Under the pieces are notes generated by a model. It was not told where the DNA came from. It did not search any database and saw nothing but the letters and a program-made list of their open reading frames with translations. The position numbers and the translations under genes were made by a program. From Bacteroidota bacterium (lineage in GTDB: Bacteria > Bacteroidota > Bacteroidia > Bacteroidales > JAADGE01): a stretch of DNA of 43,632 nucleotides. Below, piece by piece: positions 25,691 to 34,729 of this stretch (positions are counted from its first letter, which is position 1; each line of letters starts with the position of its first letter). The DNA lies in contig JAJRUH010000122.1 in assembly GCA_024277895.1 (NCBI GenBank), positions 1-43,632 of the forward strand. Direction: 5' to 3'.

Positions 25691-27268
25691 ATGAAAAAAT
25701 TTATTTATTTAATATTGTTGTTTGCAGTGTTTTCGTCTTGTAAATTTGATGAAAATCCGTATTCAATTATACGAGAATTTGACAGCGGAACCTATATTAC
25801 ACCCGACGGAATAGTAAAATATATAAGCGGGACTCCGGACAGTTTGATTTCGGTGAGTGATAATTATGCCGTTATTCAGGAAAATATCGCATATGTTAAA
25901 AAATATAAAAGCGGTATGTTGGCAGACAGTATTTTAATTTACGGACATGTCTATTCAAAGCAACCTCACCCTGTAGTTTGCGGTTATGATTCGGTTTATA
26001 AAATTGATTTAATGGCACGTTTAGCTCAAAATTCCAATATATACTTTAACGGAAGTTCTAAACCCGAAAGTTTTATTACTTCAGATGATTTGGACAGAGG
26101 CGTTACTTTTAAAAGCGGTTTCGGGCTACAATATGAAACACCCTATTATGTCAGGTCGTTTGTTGTAACCGGGAAATTTGTCGGCGGAAAACCGGAGTAT
26201 CACGATATTGCATACAACCAAAAAGAATTACAATTTACTACCGACAAACCTGTTGATTTATGGGTTGGAGGAACAATGCCGGAAGCACCGGCAGACTTTA
26301 TCGGAGGAGGAGTGCGCGGAGCTACTTTATTTACTTATGACGGCTATTTATTTGTAGCACAGGGACATAACGAGGCGGGTCTTCAGGAATCTATTATTAT
26401 TTACAGATATGATCCTGTAGGAAACAGTTGGGAACAAGCGTATTTAACAAAATATCTTTCTCAGGCAGAAAATTTTACTGATGCTGTGTCTTTTGTTATT
26501 GAAGGAATTAAGGAGCAAGACGAAAAATTACACGATTATTTATATATTGGTCTTGGCTATAAACAAGAATCTGCTGCTATGAATACTAAATTTTTTCGTT
26601 TAGATTTAACTGACAATATAAGTGGTGATATCACTAATTGGGGATCTTGGAAAGATATGGGTGAGTTTGACGGATTAGCAGTAAAAGATGCTGTTGCATT
26701 TACTATTAAAAAAATAGGATATGTAGGTCTCGGAACTTTAGAAAACGGAACAGCAGTTGAGTATATGTATAAATTTGATCCGACAGACAGAGATCCTGTA
26801 CTTCATCCCTACGGAAATTGGTTGAAGATAGGTAATTTTCCGGGAGGAAACAGAACAAAAGCTGTTTGTTTTAAAATCGGAGAAAATGTTTATGTATCCT
26901 GCGGTATGGATGAGACCGGTATTTATAAAAATGATTTATGGAGGTGTAATCAAATAACCGGAGATTATTTAAATTGGGTAAAACGTGCATCTTTTCCCGG
27001 AACACCGAGAATTGATGCCGTAGGTCTTGCTTTGGGAGAAAACGGATATATCGGAACCGGTTTAGATGCAGATTCTGTGCGTTCAGATTTCTGGCGTTAC
27101 AATCCGTTTATTAATAAATGGGATCAAAGAGCTTTTTACAGCGGAGAACCGAGATATGAAGCCGTAGGTGTAGGTATTAAGATTAATGATAACGATTACA
27201 GAGGTTTTATAGGAACCGGTTGGAACGGAGTAACTTATTTTAGTGATTTCTGGCATTACAGACCGTAG
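25691..27268 (+). CDS. Kelch-repeat outer-surface lipoprotein
   Basis: This 525-residue protein has a lipoprotein signal (LILLFAVFSSC, lipidated Cys about residue 17). An N-terminal beta domain (about 20-185) precedes several Kelch-type repeats (about 190-525). The repeats show GYLFVAQGHN, GYVGLGTLENGT, VYVSCGMDETGIYKNDLWRC, GYIGTGLDADSVRSDFWRYN and GFIGTGWNGVTYFSDFWHYR. Each places an aromatic-rich F/W-Y pair at the blade end, predicting a beta-propeller. Such lipoproteins are common on Bacteroidota surfaces; the ligand is unknown. A TATTTTTG at 25643-25650 could be a -7 box. The barrel-like gene follows after 59 bases and is likely its partner. Confidence 0.8.
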   Translation: MKKFIYLILLFAVFSSCKFDENPYSIIREFDSGTYITPDGIVKYISGTPDSLISVSDNYAVIQENIAYVKKYKSGMLADSILIYGHVYSKQPHPVVCGYDSVYKIDLMARLAQNSNIYFNGSSKPESFITSDDLDRGVTFKSGFGLQYETPYYVRSFVVTGKFVGGKPEYHDIAYNQKELQFTTDKPVDLWVGGTMPEAPADFIGGGVRGATLFTYDGYLFVAQGHNEAGLQESIIIYRYDPVGNSWEQAYLTKYLSQAENFTDAVSFVIEGIKEQDEKLHDYLYIGLGYKQESAAMNTKFFRLDLTDNISGDITNWGSWKDMGEFDGLAVKDAVAFTIKKIGYVGLGTLENGTAVEYMYKFDPTDRDPVLHPYGNWLKIGNFPGGNRTKAVCFKIGENVYVSCGMDETGIYKNDLWRCNQITGDYLNWVKRASFPGTPRIDAVGLALGENGYIGTGLDADSVRSDFWRYNPFINKWDQRAFYSGEPRYEAVGVGIKINDNDYRGFIGTGWNGVTYFSDFWHYRP

Positions 27269-27303
27269 TTAGTTGAAAGTTGAAAGTGAAAAGTAAAAAG
27301 TTT
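27269..27303 (+). repeat. Short AAAGTTG-type repeat between Kelch and barrel genes
   Basis: Words of the form AGTTGAAAGTTGAAAGTGAA with AAAAGT steps run over about 35 bases directly after the Kelch stop codon. They are the reverse complement of the CAACTTT array upstream of pyk at 4301-4353. Confidence 0.6.
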
Positions 27304-27327
27304 AAAAAATAAGAAAATACAAAATAA

Positions 27328-28125
27328 ATGAAAAAGTCAATTTTAATAATATCATTTTTAATAGTGTCTTCCGGTGCTTTATTTGCTCAGTGGGACAGTG
27401 AGTATGATTATTTCTCGCTCAAATTCGGTGCAACAAATACTTTGTTTACCGGACAACCTGATCCGTTGGCAAATAAAATTCTGATTGCAAAAAACGGTTA
27501 TGATCAGTACCAACTTTTTCCGGATACAAGTTTCAATATCAATTATGTTCCCGGATATTACGGTTCGTTTATCTATAATCATGATTTAAAAAATAATAAT
27601 GTCGGGGTATCAATCGGTATTGATTACAGAATGTACGGAACAGCATCGAATTATTATACCAAAACTTTACCGGATAAATATACCTATCGTGAAGTCTATA
27701 AAGTTTCGCAAATTTCGGTTCCTGCATATATTCGTTACGGGAAAAAATTTTATGAAACACAAAAATATATTTACGGCGGATTTTCTTTTAATTATAATTT
27801 ATTGCTTTCTAAAAATGAACAAGTCAGTTATACCGAAACCGGGCAAACAATAAAATTGGATAAAGATATGTTGAGAAAAAGCAATGTTTCTGCTATTGTC
27901 GGATTTAATTTTATGTTCTTTAATTTTGAAGCAGATTATGTTTTCGGCAGTTTCTTAAGTAAAGATTATACTATGGATTTAGCTGACGGAAATATTATAA
28001 AACCTTATGAAGGACAGCCTAATCATGCATTTTTTATTAAAGCGGGTATTACTTTACCGTTGAACAGTTGGACTCCGAGAAAAGTTTATGCAATAGAAAT
28101 GTGGTTTAGGAGATTACTGAGATAG
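27328..28125 (+). CDS. Outer-membrane beta-barrel-like protein
   Basis: This 265-residue secreted protein has the signal peptide ILIISFLIVSSGALFAQ. The mature part alternates polar and aromatic residues in strands (YDYFSLKFGATNTLF, YYGSFIYNHDLKNNNVGVSI, IYGGFSFNYNLLLS, FMFFNFEADYVFGSFL, AFFIKAGITLPL), as in eight- to ten-stranded outer-membrane barrels of the PorT/OmpX style. It ends in a basic aromatic tail (MWFRRLLR) rather than a T9SS signal. It follows the Kelch lipoprotein closely, suggesting that the two act together at the outer membrane. Exact function unknown. Confidence 0.7.
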   Translation: MKKSILIISFLIVSSGALFAQWDSEYDYFSLKFGATNTLFTGQPDPLANKILIAKNGYDQYQLFPDTSFNINYVPGYYGSFIYNHDLKNNNVGVSIGIDYRMYGTASNYYTKTLPDKYTYREVYKVSQISVPAYIRYGKKFYETQKYIYGGFSFNYNLLLSKNEQVSYTETGQTIKLDKDMLRKSNVSAIVGFNFMFFNFEADYVFGSFLSKDYTMDLADGNIIKPYEGQPNHAFFIKAGITLPLNSWTPRKVYAIEMWFRRLLR

Positions 28126-28145
28126 ATAATATTATTATATAGTTT

Positions 28146-28180
28146 AAAAATCCCGAAATCGTAAAATTTCGGGATTTTTT
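28146..28180. terminator. Bidirectional intrinsic terminator
   Basis: AAAATCCCGAAAT, loop CGTAAA, ATTTCGGGATTTT, then a T-run on the plus strand and, in reverse, an A-flanked copy serving the minus strand. It lies between the convergent barrel gene and clpS and can end both transcripts. Confidence 0.9.
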
Positions 28181-28190
28181 TATTTTTACT

Positions 28191-28472
28191 TTATTCAATA
28201 GCTGCTTTTAAATCTCTTTTGCGAAGTTGTGTCATCATTGGTTTAAGAAAACCGTAGCTGCCTTTTTTTACATCGGCTTTTCCTTTGTAATGGACTAAAT
28301 AAGTGCACTGAACTGCTTGTTCTTCCTGATGTTTGCAAATATCAATTAAGGCATCTATCACATAATCAAAAGTATGGTAATCATCATTATAAAGAATCAG
28401 AAACTTATTTTTTGAATTTAATACATCGGTAGTTTCGTTTTCTTTATTTTGTATTTTTTCTTTTTTACTCAT
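28191..28472 (-). CDS. clpS: ATP-dependent Clp protease adaptor ClpS
   Basis: This 93-residue adaptor hands N-degron proteins to ClpA/ClpC. The core is complete: LILYNDDYHTFDYVIDALI, where the NDD pocket residues bind the destabilising N-terminal residue, then VHYKGKADVKKGSYGFLKPM with the conserved Lys-Gly. The first about 22 residues are a flexible charged tail. The length is normal. A well-matched promoter lies directly upstream (28498-28528), so clpS is probably transcribed separately from the MBOAT gene, whose stop is 67 bases upstream. Confidence 0.93.
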   Translation of the reverse strand: MSKKEKIQNKENETTDVLNSKNKFLILYNDDYHTFDYVIDALIDICKHQEEQAVQCTYLVHYKGKADVKKGSYGFLKPMMTQLRKRDLKAAIE

Positions 28473-28497
28473 TTGCTTTTTGAAATATTTTCAGCAG

Positions 28498-28528
28498 CAA
28501 AGTTATAAAAAAATATTTTCAGGGTCAA
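28498..28528 (-). promoter_or_regulatory. Bacteroidota-type promoter for clpS
   Basis: On the minus strand: TTG (28528-28526), 20 bases, TAACTTTG (28505-28498). This matches the -33/-7 consensus, and the -7 box is identical to that of the cytochrome operon at 9613-9620. Transcription would start near 28491, about 19 bases before the clpS ATG. Confidence 0.6.
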
Positions 28529-28539
28529 TTTTGATTTTT

Positions 28540-30057
28540 TTAAAACTGAAAATAAATAAAAGGTTGTAAATCGGAAGTTCGTGCCTGCCATATTATAAAA
28601 ACCGAAACAGCAACAGTTGCTAACTTTGCCCATTGCGGAAAGTTTATAAATGCTTGTTTGTAAGCGTCTTTTATTTTTACCGGCAGCCAGTGTATTATCA
28701 TCGCCAAAAGCATTAATGCAAAAATATTTTTATAAGCAATAATAATTTCTCCGGTTTTAGAAAAATCAAAAGCACTCGTTATTTGGTGCATAATGCCGTT
28801 TGCAGCTTCCATACTTTCGCTGCGAAACCAAATTCTGGTTGCCGTAATAAAATTAAAAGTAAGAAAAATTGCATAAAAACGCACGGCCCAATGTTTGCTG
28901 TCTTTAAAAGGACTTATTTTGCGCCAGTATTTATAAATAACCAAACCGATTCCGTTTAATCCTCCCCAAATAACAAATTGCCAACTTGCTCCATGCCAAA
29001 GCCCTCCGAGCAGCATTGTAAGCATAAGATTTATGTTGGTTCGGGTTTTGCCTTTTCTGTTTCCGCCGAGCGGAATATACAAATAATCTTTCAGCCAAGA
29101 AGAAAGCGAAATATGCCAGCGTTTCCAAAATTCGCCGGTATGCAGGGCTTTATACGGCGAATTGAAATTTACGGGTAATCGGAAACCCATTAAAAGTGCA
29201 ACTCCTATGGCAACATCAGTGTAGCCGGAAAAATCGGAATATACTTGTATCGAATATCCGTACAGAGCCATTAAATTCTCAAAACCGCCGTATGTTGTAG
29301 GATTGCTGAATACACGATCGACAAAATTAACGGCAATGTAATCTGCTATTACGAGTTTTTTTATTAATCCGTTTAGTATCATAAAAACCGCAAAACCAAA
29401 TTCTGCTTGTGTTATATTAAATTTTTTATAAAGTTGCGGAATAAATTCGGAAGCCCTGACAATGGGACCCGCCACCAGTTGCGGAAAAAATGACACAAAA
29501 AATCCGAAGTCGATTATGTTTTTTACGGGTTCAACTTTTTTTCTGTAAATATCAATGGTGTAGCTTATGGTTTGAAAGGTAAAAAACGAAATTCCTACGG
29601 GAAGAATAATTTTATCTATGGTAAAATGTGTTCCGGCAAATTGATTTGTCCATTTTGCAAGTAAATCGACCGGTTGGAGATGAATTCCGAAAAGGTAATT
29701 AAAACTTTCGGTAAAGAAAACAGAATATTTGTAATAAACCAGAACAGATAGATTTATTGTAATACTCAATGCGACAAACAGTTTGCGTTTTAAATTATTT
29801 TCCGATTTATAAATTATTTTTCCGGTAAGGTAACCCACAGTAATCGAAAATAAAAGAAGCAAGAAAAAAATTCCGCTTGTTTTATAATAAAAGAAAACGC
29901 TTATAAGAAAAAGATATGCGTTTCTCGGTTTTTCTTTTTTGTAAATTATCGTATAAAGAGCATAAATTACTGCAAAAAACAACCAAAACCACAATCGTGT
30001 AAAAATAAGCGGGTGTCCTTTATCGAATAAAAATATATTTTTAATAAAGTCTTGCAT
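28540..30057 (-). CDS. MBOAT-family membrane O-acyltransferase (AlgI/PatA/DltB-like)
   Basis: This 505-residue protein with about eleven to thirteen membrane segments moves acyl groups, usually acetyl, across the inner membrane to extracytoplasmic polysaccharide. The family signature is clear: HTGEFWKRWHISLSSWLKDY (His315 in WH), LYIPLGGNRKG, then GGLWHGASWQFVIWGG with the conserved His355. PQLVAGPIVRASEFIPQL in the first half is also typical. It is the last gene of a run containing two SGNH hydrolases and a lytic transglycosylase, the usual partners of O-acetylation systems. Target could be peptidoglycan or an exopolysaccharide. Confidence 0.93.
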   Translation of the reverse strand: MQDFIKNIFLFDKGHPLIFTRLWFWLFFAVIYALYTIIYKKEKPRNAYLFLISVFFYYKTSGIFFLLLLFSITVGYLTGKIIYKSENNLKRKLFVALSITINLSVLVYYKYSVFFTESFNYLFGIHLQPVDLLAKWTNQFAGTHFTIDKIILPVGISFFTFQTISYTIDIYRKKVEPVKNIIDFGFFVSFFPQLVAGPIVRASEFIPQLYKKFNITQAEFGFAVFMILNGLIKKLVIADYIAVNFVDRVFSNPTTYGGFENLMALYGYSIQVYSDFSGYTDVAIGVALLMGFRLPVNFNSPYKALHTGEFWKRWHISLSSWLKDYLYIPLGGNRKGKTRTNINLMLTMLLGGLWHGASWQFVIWGGLNGIGLVIYKYWRKISPFKDSKHWAVRFYAIFLTFNFITATRIWFRSESMEAANGIMHQITSAFDFSKTGEIIIAYKNIFALMLLAMIIHWLPVKIKDAYKQAFINFPQWAKLATVAVSVFIIWQARTSDLQPFIYFQF

Positions 30058-30094
30058 AAAATCTGTCAGCGAAAATAAAAATAGTTGGTTAAAT

Positions 30095-31333
30095 TCAAAA
30101 GTTTAAAGTATTTTCGGTTAAATGATTGTCATAAATTTTAATAAGTGCATTAAAAAATAAGTTCCCTTTTATAATGTATCCTTTTTTTGTGAAATGAATA
30201 AGGTCGTTTTGCATAAGTTTGTCTTTGTGCCACAGATAAGATGAATTATAACCGCCCATAACGGCATAAAAATCCCAAATTCCGCAATTATACTCCTTTG
30301 CGAGTTCGAATATTACTTTTTCGGCATCGGCGGTAAACGGAAGCGGGTCTCTTCTTCGGTAATAGCAATCGTTAGGAACGGTTAAAATAATTGCTGCATC
30401 GGGAACAGCATTTTTTATTTTATTCAGAAAATCAACATAATGCCTTTTGTATCTTTCGGGATAAAATATTTTTCCGTAAGTATCGTTTGTACCGAGCGAT
30501 ATAATTACCAAATCGGGTTTTACGACGGAAAGTTGTTTTTCGAGCAAATCGCATTTTAAAAACGAGGGGATACTTGCTCCGGAAATTCCGGCATCGGTAT
30601 AAATAATTCCTGCAAAAGAATTTTCCAAACCTATGCCGTAGAGTGTAAATTTGTTTTGTGCGGTATCGGTTTTTTGCAGTTTTAATTTTATTTCGGAAAT
30701 AAAATCTTCGGTTTTTATAAGCGTGTATCCTTTTTCGGGAAATTCGGTAACTTTATATGTCGAACTGTCGGCGGAAAGTCTTATTTTATATGAATTTTTT
30801 CCTGTTTCGTGAAATATTTTGATAATATCGGTTTCGTATTTTTGATATTTCGGATTTAAAGTTACAGAAATTGTTGCGGTGCTGTCGTGTGTTGTTGCTG
30901 CAATTCCGAGCATTCCGAGAGAACAGTCTTTATGCTCGACGTTCCGGCAGGTTTCCCATTTTCCCGTCCATTTTATTCGGTAATTTTTCGTAGTGTAGGT
31001 TTTTGACATTCCGTAAGGAAAAATAAAACCTCTGCCTCCGTTAAGTCCGGGATAAAAATTTTGCAGTTTTTTTCTTGTAACTCCGGAATAAATTCCTGCC
31101 TGAATATGCGAGCCGCCGAAATGAATAATGTTAATTTTTCCTTCTCCTTTCAGAATTAAATTATCAAGTTTTTTGTTGAATTTTTCAAAATCGGAACTGT
31201 CGCCGGGAAAAATAATTTTGTTTTTATCGTATCTGATATATCTGTAATCGGAATATTCGGTATAGGGATAGTCTTGAGCAGACAGGTTTCGGGAGAATAT
31301 TATCAGAATTATAAATGTTAAAAGTTTTTGCAT
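30095..31333 (-). CDS. SGNH/GDSL hydrolase-like secreted protein
   Basis: This 412-residue protein has a signal peptide (LLTFIILIIFSRNLSAQ) and the blocks of an SGNH esterase/acyltransferase. Block I is IIHFGGSHIQAGIYSG, where the usual GDS is GGS (Asp to Gly, Ser kept). Block III is VIISLGTNDTYG, and block V is NDLIHFTKKGY with the catalytic Asp-x-x-His. Between blocks I and III is a beta-rich insertion of about 170 residues. With the MBOAT gene 37 bases downstream it likely completes an O-acyl transfer or removal step in the periplasm. A paralogue with an intact GDS lies at 32813-34345. Confidence 0.85.
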   Translation of the reverse strand: MQKLLTFIILIIFSRNLSAQDYPYTEYSDYRYIRYDKNKIIFPGDSSDFEKFNKKLDNLILKGEGKINIIHFGGSHIQAGIYSGVTRKKLQNFYPGLNGGRGFIFPYGMSKTYTTKNYRIKWTGKWETCRNVEHKDCSLGMLGIAATTHDSTATISVTLNPKYQKYETDIIKIFHETGKNSYKIRLSADSSTYKVTEFPEKGYTLIKTEDFISEIKLKLQKTDTAQNKFTLYGIGLENSFAGIIYTDAGISGASIPSFLKCDLLEKQLSVVKPDLVIISLGTNDTYGKIFYPERYKRHYVDFLNKIKNAVPDAAIILTVPNDCYYRRRDPLPFTADAEKVIFELAKEYNCGIWDFYAVMGGYNSSYLWHKDKLMQNDLIHFTKKGYIIKGNLFFNALIKIYDNHLTENTLNF

Positions 31334-31434
31334 AAGTTAAATCATTGTTTATTATTTTTACACAAGCAACAAATTAGTTCTGAAAATTGTTGAAGATATT
31401 GTTTTTTATAAACACTATTGGATTTTATGTTAAG

Positions 31435-32790
31435 TTATTGTGAAACTTTCATTGCAGATGGTACCCTCCCTGTTTCATTGTTAAAATTTTTAACTAATTG
31501 ACCTAAAAAGTCAGATGTGTTTTTTGTTTTGTCGTAATATATTTTAATATCTGTTTGATCTATTAATTTTAATATAATTTGTTTTTTATTTTGGCTATGT
31601 TTAATATCTATAATTTCAAAAAATATAATTGCAATATATAGAGTCCTATATTTAATTTTAATATTTATATTTATTCCTCTGATATATATATCAATAGAAA
31701 TTTTTATGCTTTTACTTTTTAAAAAGTTATCAATTTGGTTAATGCCCTCAATATTTTTTAAGTAGGGTTTTTTAAAATCATTATAATTAAAATATGTTTT
31801 TACTATATTCAATTTTTTAGTAGCTTCTGTTTTAGATAAAATATATTTGCCTATATATGTTTGGTATATATCTAACTTTATTTTAATTTTATCGAATAAA
31901 TTTCTGTAATAATATTTTGAAAGGTTATAAAATGCTTTTTCCCAGTATATAATAGCTTTTTCTCTATTAAATTTTTTAATTTCTATATTACCTAAATAAT
32001 AATTAGCTTCAGCAGAATATTTTTTTGAAGTTTTTATATTCATTAAATCATTTTCTGCTAAGTCGTATTTCTCTATATTATAAAAGGAAATACCTCTATA
32101 TTTATATATTATACTACTCTCTTTGTTATATGTTCTACTAATTAAATTGCAGATATCAATACATTCCGTATATCTTTTATTTATAAATATATCATTTATT
32201 TTTTTCAGTAACTTTTCATGTTTTTCTAAAGGCAAATTTTTATTAATAGCGATTTTTAATTTTAGTTTTCTTAAAAAACCTATAATAATAAGAGATAAAG
32301 CAGGAAAAAAGAAAGCAAAAAATCCCCAAGCAGTTTCATTTCTATTTTGTCTTTTTGCAGATTTTGTTATTTCTGTTGCTACAAATATTCTTATAAGAAT
32401 GTTTATTAATGCAAATATACCTTGTGCAATTTGAAGATATTCAATAGTGCTTATATTAGAAATTATTAACCAATTGTAAATAATTGGGATAAGAAAAATA
32501 AAAATACCAAGTACTATTTTATCACTTTCTTTTTTGTACGATAAAACGTATTTTGTGCTTTCTTTTTTAATTTGAACTTTATTTTCTATAACTTTATTAT
32601 TGCTTATCGGTAAAGGGGGCGGTTCGCTTATTAAAAAACCTTTTAATTCTTCTAAAGCATTTGCTTGTTCCCAATTATTCATACCTTCAGTCCAAATCAA
32701 AACAGATTTTTTTAAACGTTTACTTTTTATTTCTTCTAATGTGAATGGACCGTATTGTTGGTCATTTTCTGCGTAATAGTATAGTTTCAT
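31435..32790 (-). CDS. GYF_2-domain membrane protein with TPR-like repeats
   Basis: This 451-residue protein begins with a GYF_2 (DUF4339) domain, LYYYAENDQQYGPFTLEEIK then VLIWTEGMNNWEQA (about 1-52), often found at the start of bacterial membrane proteins and thought to bind peptides. Two to four hydrophobic helices follow (about 90-185). Then comes a TPR-like helical region (about 200-310, YRGISFYNIEKYDLAENDL and YYLGNIEIKKFNREKAIIYW). The remainder is Ile/Lys-rich and unassigned. Its DNA is poorer in CCG/CGG words and richer in ATA Ile codons than its neighbours, suggesting later acquisition. It separates two SGNH genes. Function unknown. Confidence 0.75.
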   Translation of the reverse strand: MKLYYYAENDQQYGPFTLEEIKSKRLKKSVLIWTEGMNNWEQANALEELKGFLISEPPPLPISNNKVIENKVQIKKESTKYVLSYKKESDKIVLGIFIFLIPIIYNWLIISNISTIEYLQIAQGIFALINILIRIFVATEITKSAKRQNRNETAWGFFAFFFPALSLIIIGFLRKLKLKIAINKNLPLEKHEKLLKKINDIFINKRYTECIDICNLISRTYNKESSIIYKYRGISFYNIEKYDLAENDLMNIKTSKKYSAEANYYLGNIEIKKFNREKAIIYWEKAFYNLSKYYYRNLFDKIKIKLDIYQTYIGKYILSKTEATKKLNIVKTYFNYNDFKKPYLKNIEGINQIDNFLKSKSIKISIDIYIRGININIKIKYRTLYIAIIFFEIIDIKHSQNKKQIILKLIDQTDIKIYYDKTKNTSDFLGQLVKNFNNETGRVPSAMKVSQ

Positions 32791-32812
32791 AATGAGAAAT
32801 TTTATTGTTTTT

Positions 32813-34345
32813 TTACTTTTTCTTTCTCAAATACCGGTTATATTCATACATAAAAGCATTGTAAAACATTTTTGCAATATATCGCGCACCTTGCGGTGTG
32901 AAATGCGTAAAATCTTTTTCTCCCAAAGGCGGGTCGTAAAAAACCCAACTCGGCATAGAGTTTTCTCCGCCCATTGCTTCATACATATCCCAATAGGCAC
33001 AGTTGTTCTCAAAACTTGCTTGTTTAAGGGCATCTCTTATCAAAGGAACATTCGGATATGTTATATAAGTGTCGCCATCTTTTTTTGACATATCAGCCAA
33101 TCCGATAACCATTATCGTAAGATTGGGGGCAATTCTTTTAAGTGTGCGAAGTTGTCTCGAAAAAGCTTTTCTGTAATAATCGTAACTTTTACGAACGTTA
33201 GGAACAATATTTCCTCCGAATTGCAGAATCAGAAGTTTGGTATTTAATTGTCGGTACATTCGACTCAGCATATTTAAGTCCATTTTTGTGAAAAATAAAC
33301 CGCCGCTGCCTCGCATTGCTATGTTATCAACATTAATTCCGGAATATCCTTCGAGAGAAAAGCCGTAAATATCCGGACTGTCTTCGGCTTCAAATTCAAA
33401 TCTTATATTTTGCGGTGTGGTTTCAAAATTCCAGGTTTTTGTTTTATAATCGTTTGAAGGGGGCAGGATGCTTTCATCAATCAGTTGTTCGTCGGCAAAA
33501 GTTTTTATTTTAACTTCAGTTTTATTGTAACCGTAAAACATTTTGCATCTTTTAAAATGTTTGGTAGGTCGGAAAGAGTAGGGCGACTGTGATATGGAAA
33601 TACTTGCATAACTCATTAGTTTATGAGGCATTAATTCTTCCTGATTAAAAACTTTTATGGAATCCGGAAGTGTGTCGTTAATAATAGGTGTAAATCTTGC
33701 AAAATTACCCAACATACCATAGTGATTGTGTTTTACAATTGTGTCGCGTCTGCCGTAAACAGTGTAACGCTTCCAGTCTCCGGAAACGGATTGTATCATA
33801 GGCGATTTAAAATCGAATGCTTTTACGGCGGGGACAATTCCGGGACCGACACCGCCGAATCGGGATTGTAATTTGTAACGAAAATAATCTGTAATCCTGT
33901 CTGTTTCTATCTGGGAATCACCATAATGCATTATTCGTACAATTCTTTTTTGATTTTTAATATTTGAAAGAATTGCAAAAAATTTATCTAAACTTGAATG
34001 TGATTTATCGGGAAATTCAATATGTCTTACAACAGAATCAATTTTAACCGGTATCGGTTTGTAGTAAACATATTGAGAATCAATCATTACGGAATCAAGA
34101 TTTTTTTTCTTGTTTTCTTTTATAAATACAATCGTATCTGTTTCATCTTGAATGTCGGTTCCGTTTATAATATTTGAAATATCCGGTTCTGCTTGTTTAG
34201 GCGGATTTATTATGTCTTCTATAGTTATAAATTTTAAGGTAAATTTATTTGTTATTTTAATTCCTTCAGAAGGAAAAACTACAGATAATAATAACAGAAT
34301 AAAAAGACCGGAAAATATAAAAATCAGAACTTTTTTCGGAGTCAT
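32813..34345 (-). CDS. SGNH/GDSL hydrolase-like protein, membrane anchored
   Basis: This 510-residue protein has an N-terminal membrane helix (VLIFIFSGLFILLLLSVVF) and a linker, then the SGNH fold. Block I is RIMHYGDSQIETDRI with an intact GDS. Block III is reduced to LILQFGGN, and block V is EKDFTHFTPQGARYI with the Asp-x-x-His pair. The central insertion is beta-rich, as in its neighbour. Family knowledge points to periplasmic carbohydrate esterase or acyltransferase activity, in the role AlgJ/AlgX or PatB play beside an MBOAT. It begins 18 bases after the end of the LysM segment of mltD, so it is read from the same transcript. Confidence 0.85.
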   Translation of the reverse strand: MTPKKVLIFIFSGLFILLLLSVVFPSEGIKITNKFTLKFITIEDIINPPKQAEPDISNIINGTDIQDETDTIVFIKENKKKNLDSVMIDSQYVYYKPIPVKIDSVVRHIEFPDKSHSSLDKFFAILSNIKNQKRIVRIMHYGDSQIETDRITDYFRYKLQSRFGGVGPGIVPAVKAFDFKSPMIQSVSGDWKRYTVYGRRDTIVKHNHYGMLGNFARFTPIINDTLPDSIKVFNQEELMPHKLMSYASISISQSPYSFRPTKHFKRCKMFYGYNKTEVKIKTFADEQLIDESILPPSNDYKTKTWNFETTPQNIRFEFEAEDSPDIYGFSLEGYSGINVDNIAMRGSGGLFFTKMDLNMLSRMYRQLNTKLLILQFGGNIVPNVRKSYDYYRKAFSRQLRTLKRIAPNLTIMVIGLADMSKKDGDTYITYPNVPLIRDALKQASFENNCAYWDMYEAMGGENSMPSWVFYDPPLGEKDFTHFTPQGARYIAKMFYNAFMYEYNRYLRKKK

Positions 34346-34363
34346 AGCAGTAAAATATACCTG

Positions 34364-34600
34364 TTATTTTTTCTTTACAATAATTTCCTGACCTATTTTT
34401 AAGTCTCTTACATCTTCATCTGAAAAACCGTTGATTTTTTGAATGTCATTTGCTGAAATTCCGTCAAATTTTTTGGCAACTGTCCATAGGTTATCTCCGG
34501 ATTTGATTTTGTAAATAACATATTTATTCTTGTCAGGTTTTACAACGGGTTTATTATGTATTGTCGGAATATTGGTTTTTATTTTTTGCTCAGTTGTCAT
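34364..34600 (-). CDS. C-terminal LysM fragment of MltD, cut off by a premature stop
   Basis: This 78-residue ORF holds one LysM domain, VIYKIKSGDNLWTVAKKFDG through LKIGQEIIVKKK, which binds peptidoglycan glycan. It is in the same frame as the mltD ORF at 34730-35923. The bases between code without further interruption (WYDCSVNDLKYWNKTRSTRL, then the end of the first LysM and a linker), so a single TAA at 34730-34732 divides one 519-codon gene. The ATG used here is just an internal Met of that gene. Alone, the fragment lacks a signal peptide and is unlikely to be exported. Confidence 0.8.
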   Translation of the reverse strand: MTTEQKIKTNIPTIHNKPVVKPDKNKYVIYKIKSGDNLWTVAKKFDGISANDIQKINGFSDEDVRDLKIGQEIIVKKK

Positions 34601-34729
34601 TTTGTTGATTTTTTGGTAGTGAGCATATTTTTTTGCAGGAATCCAAACGGCAATTTTTTGACCTATTTGTAATCGAGTGCTGCGAGTTTTGTTCCAATAT
34701 TTTAAATCATTAACGGAGCAATCGTACCA

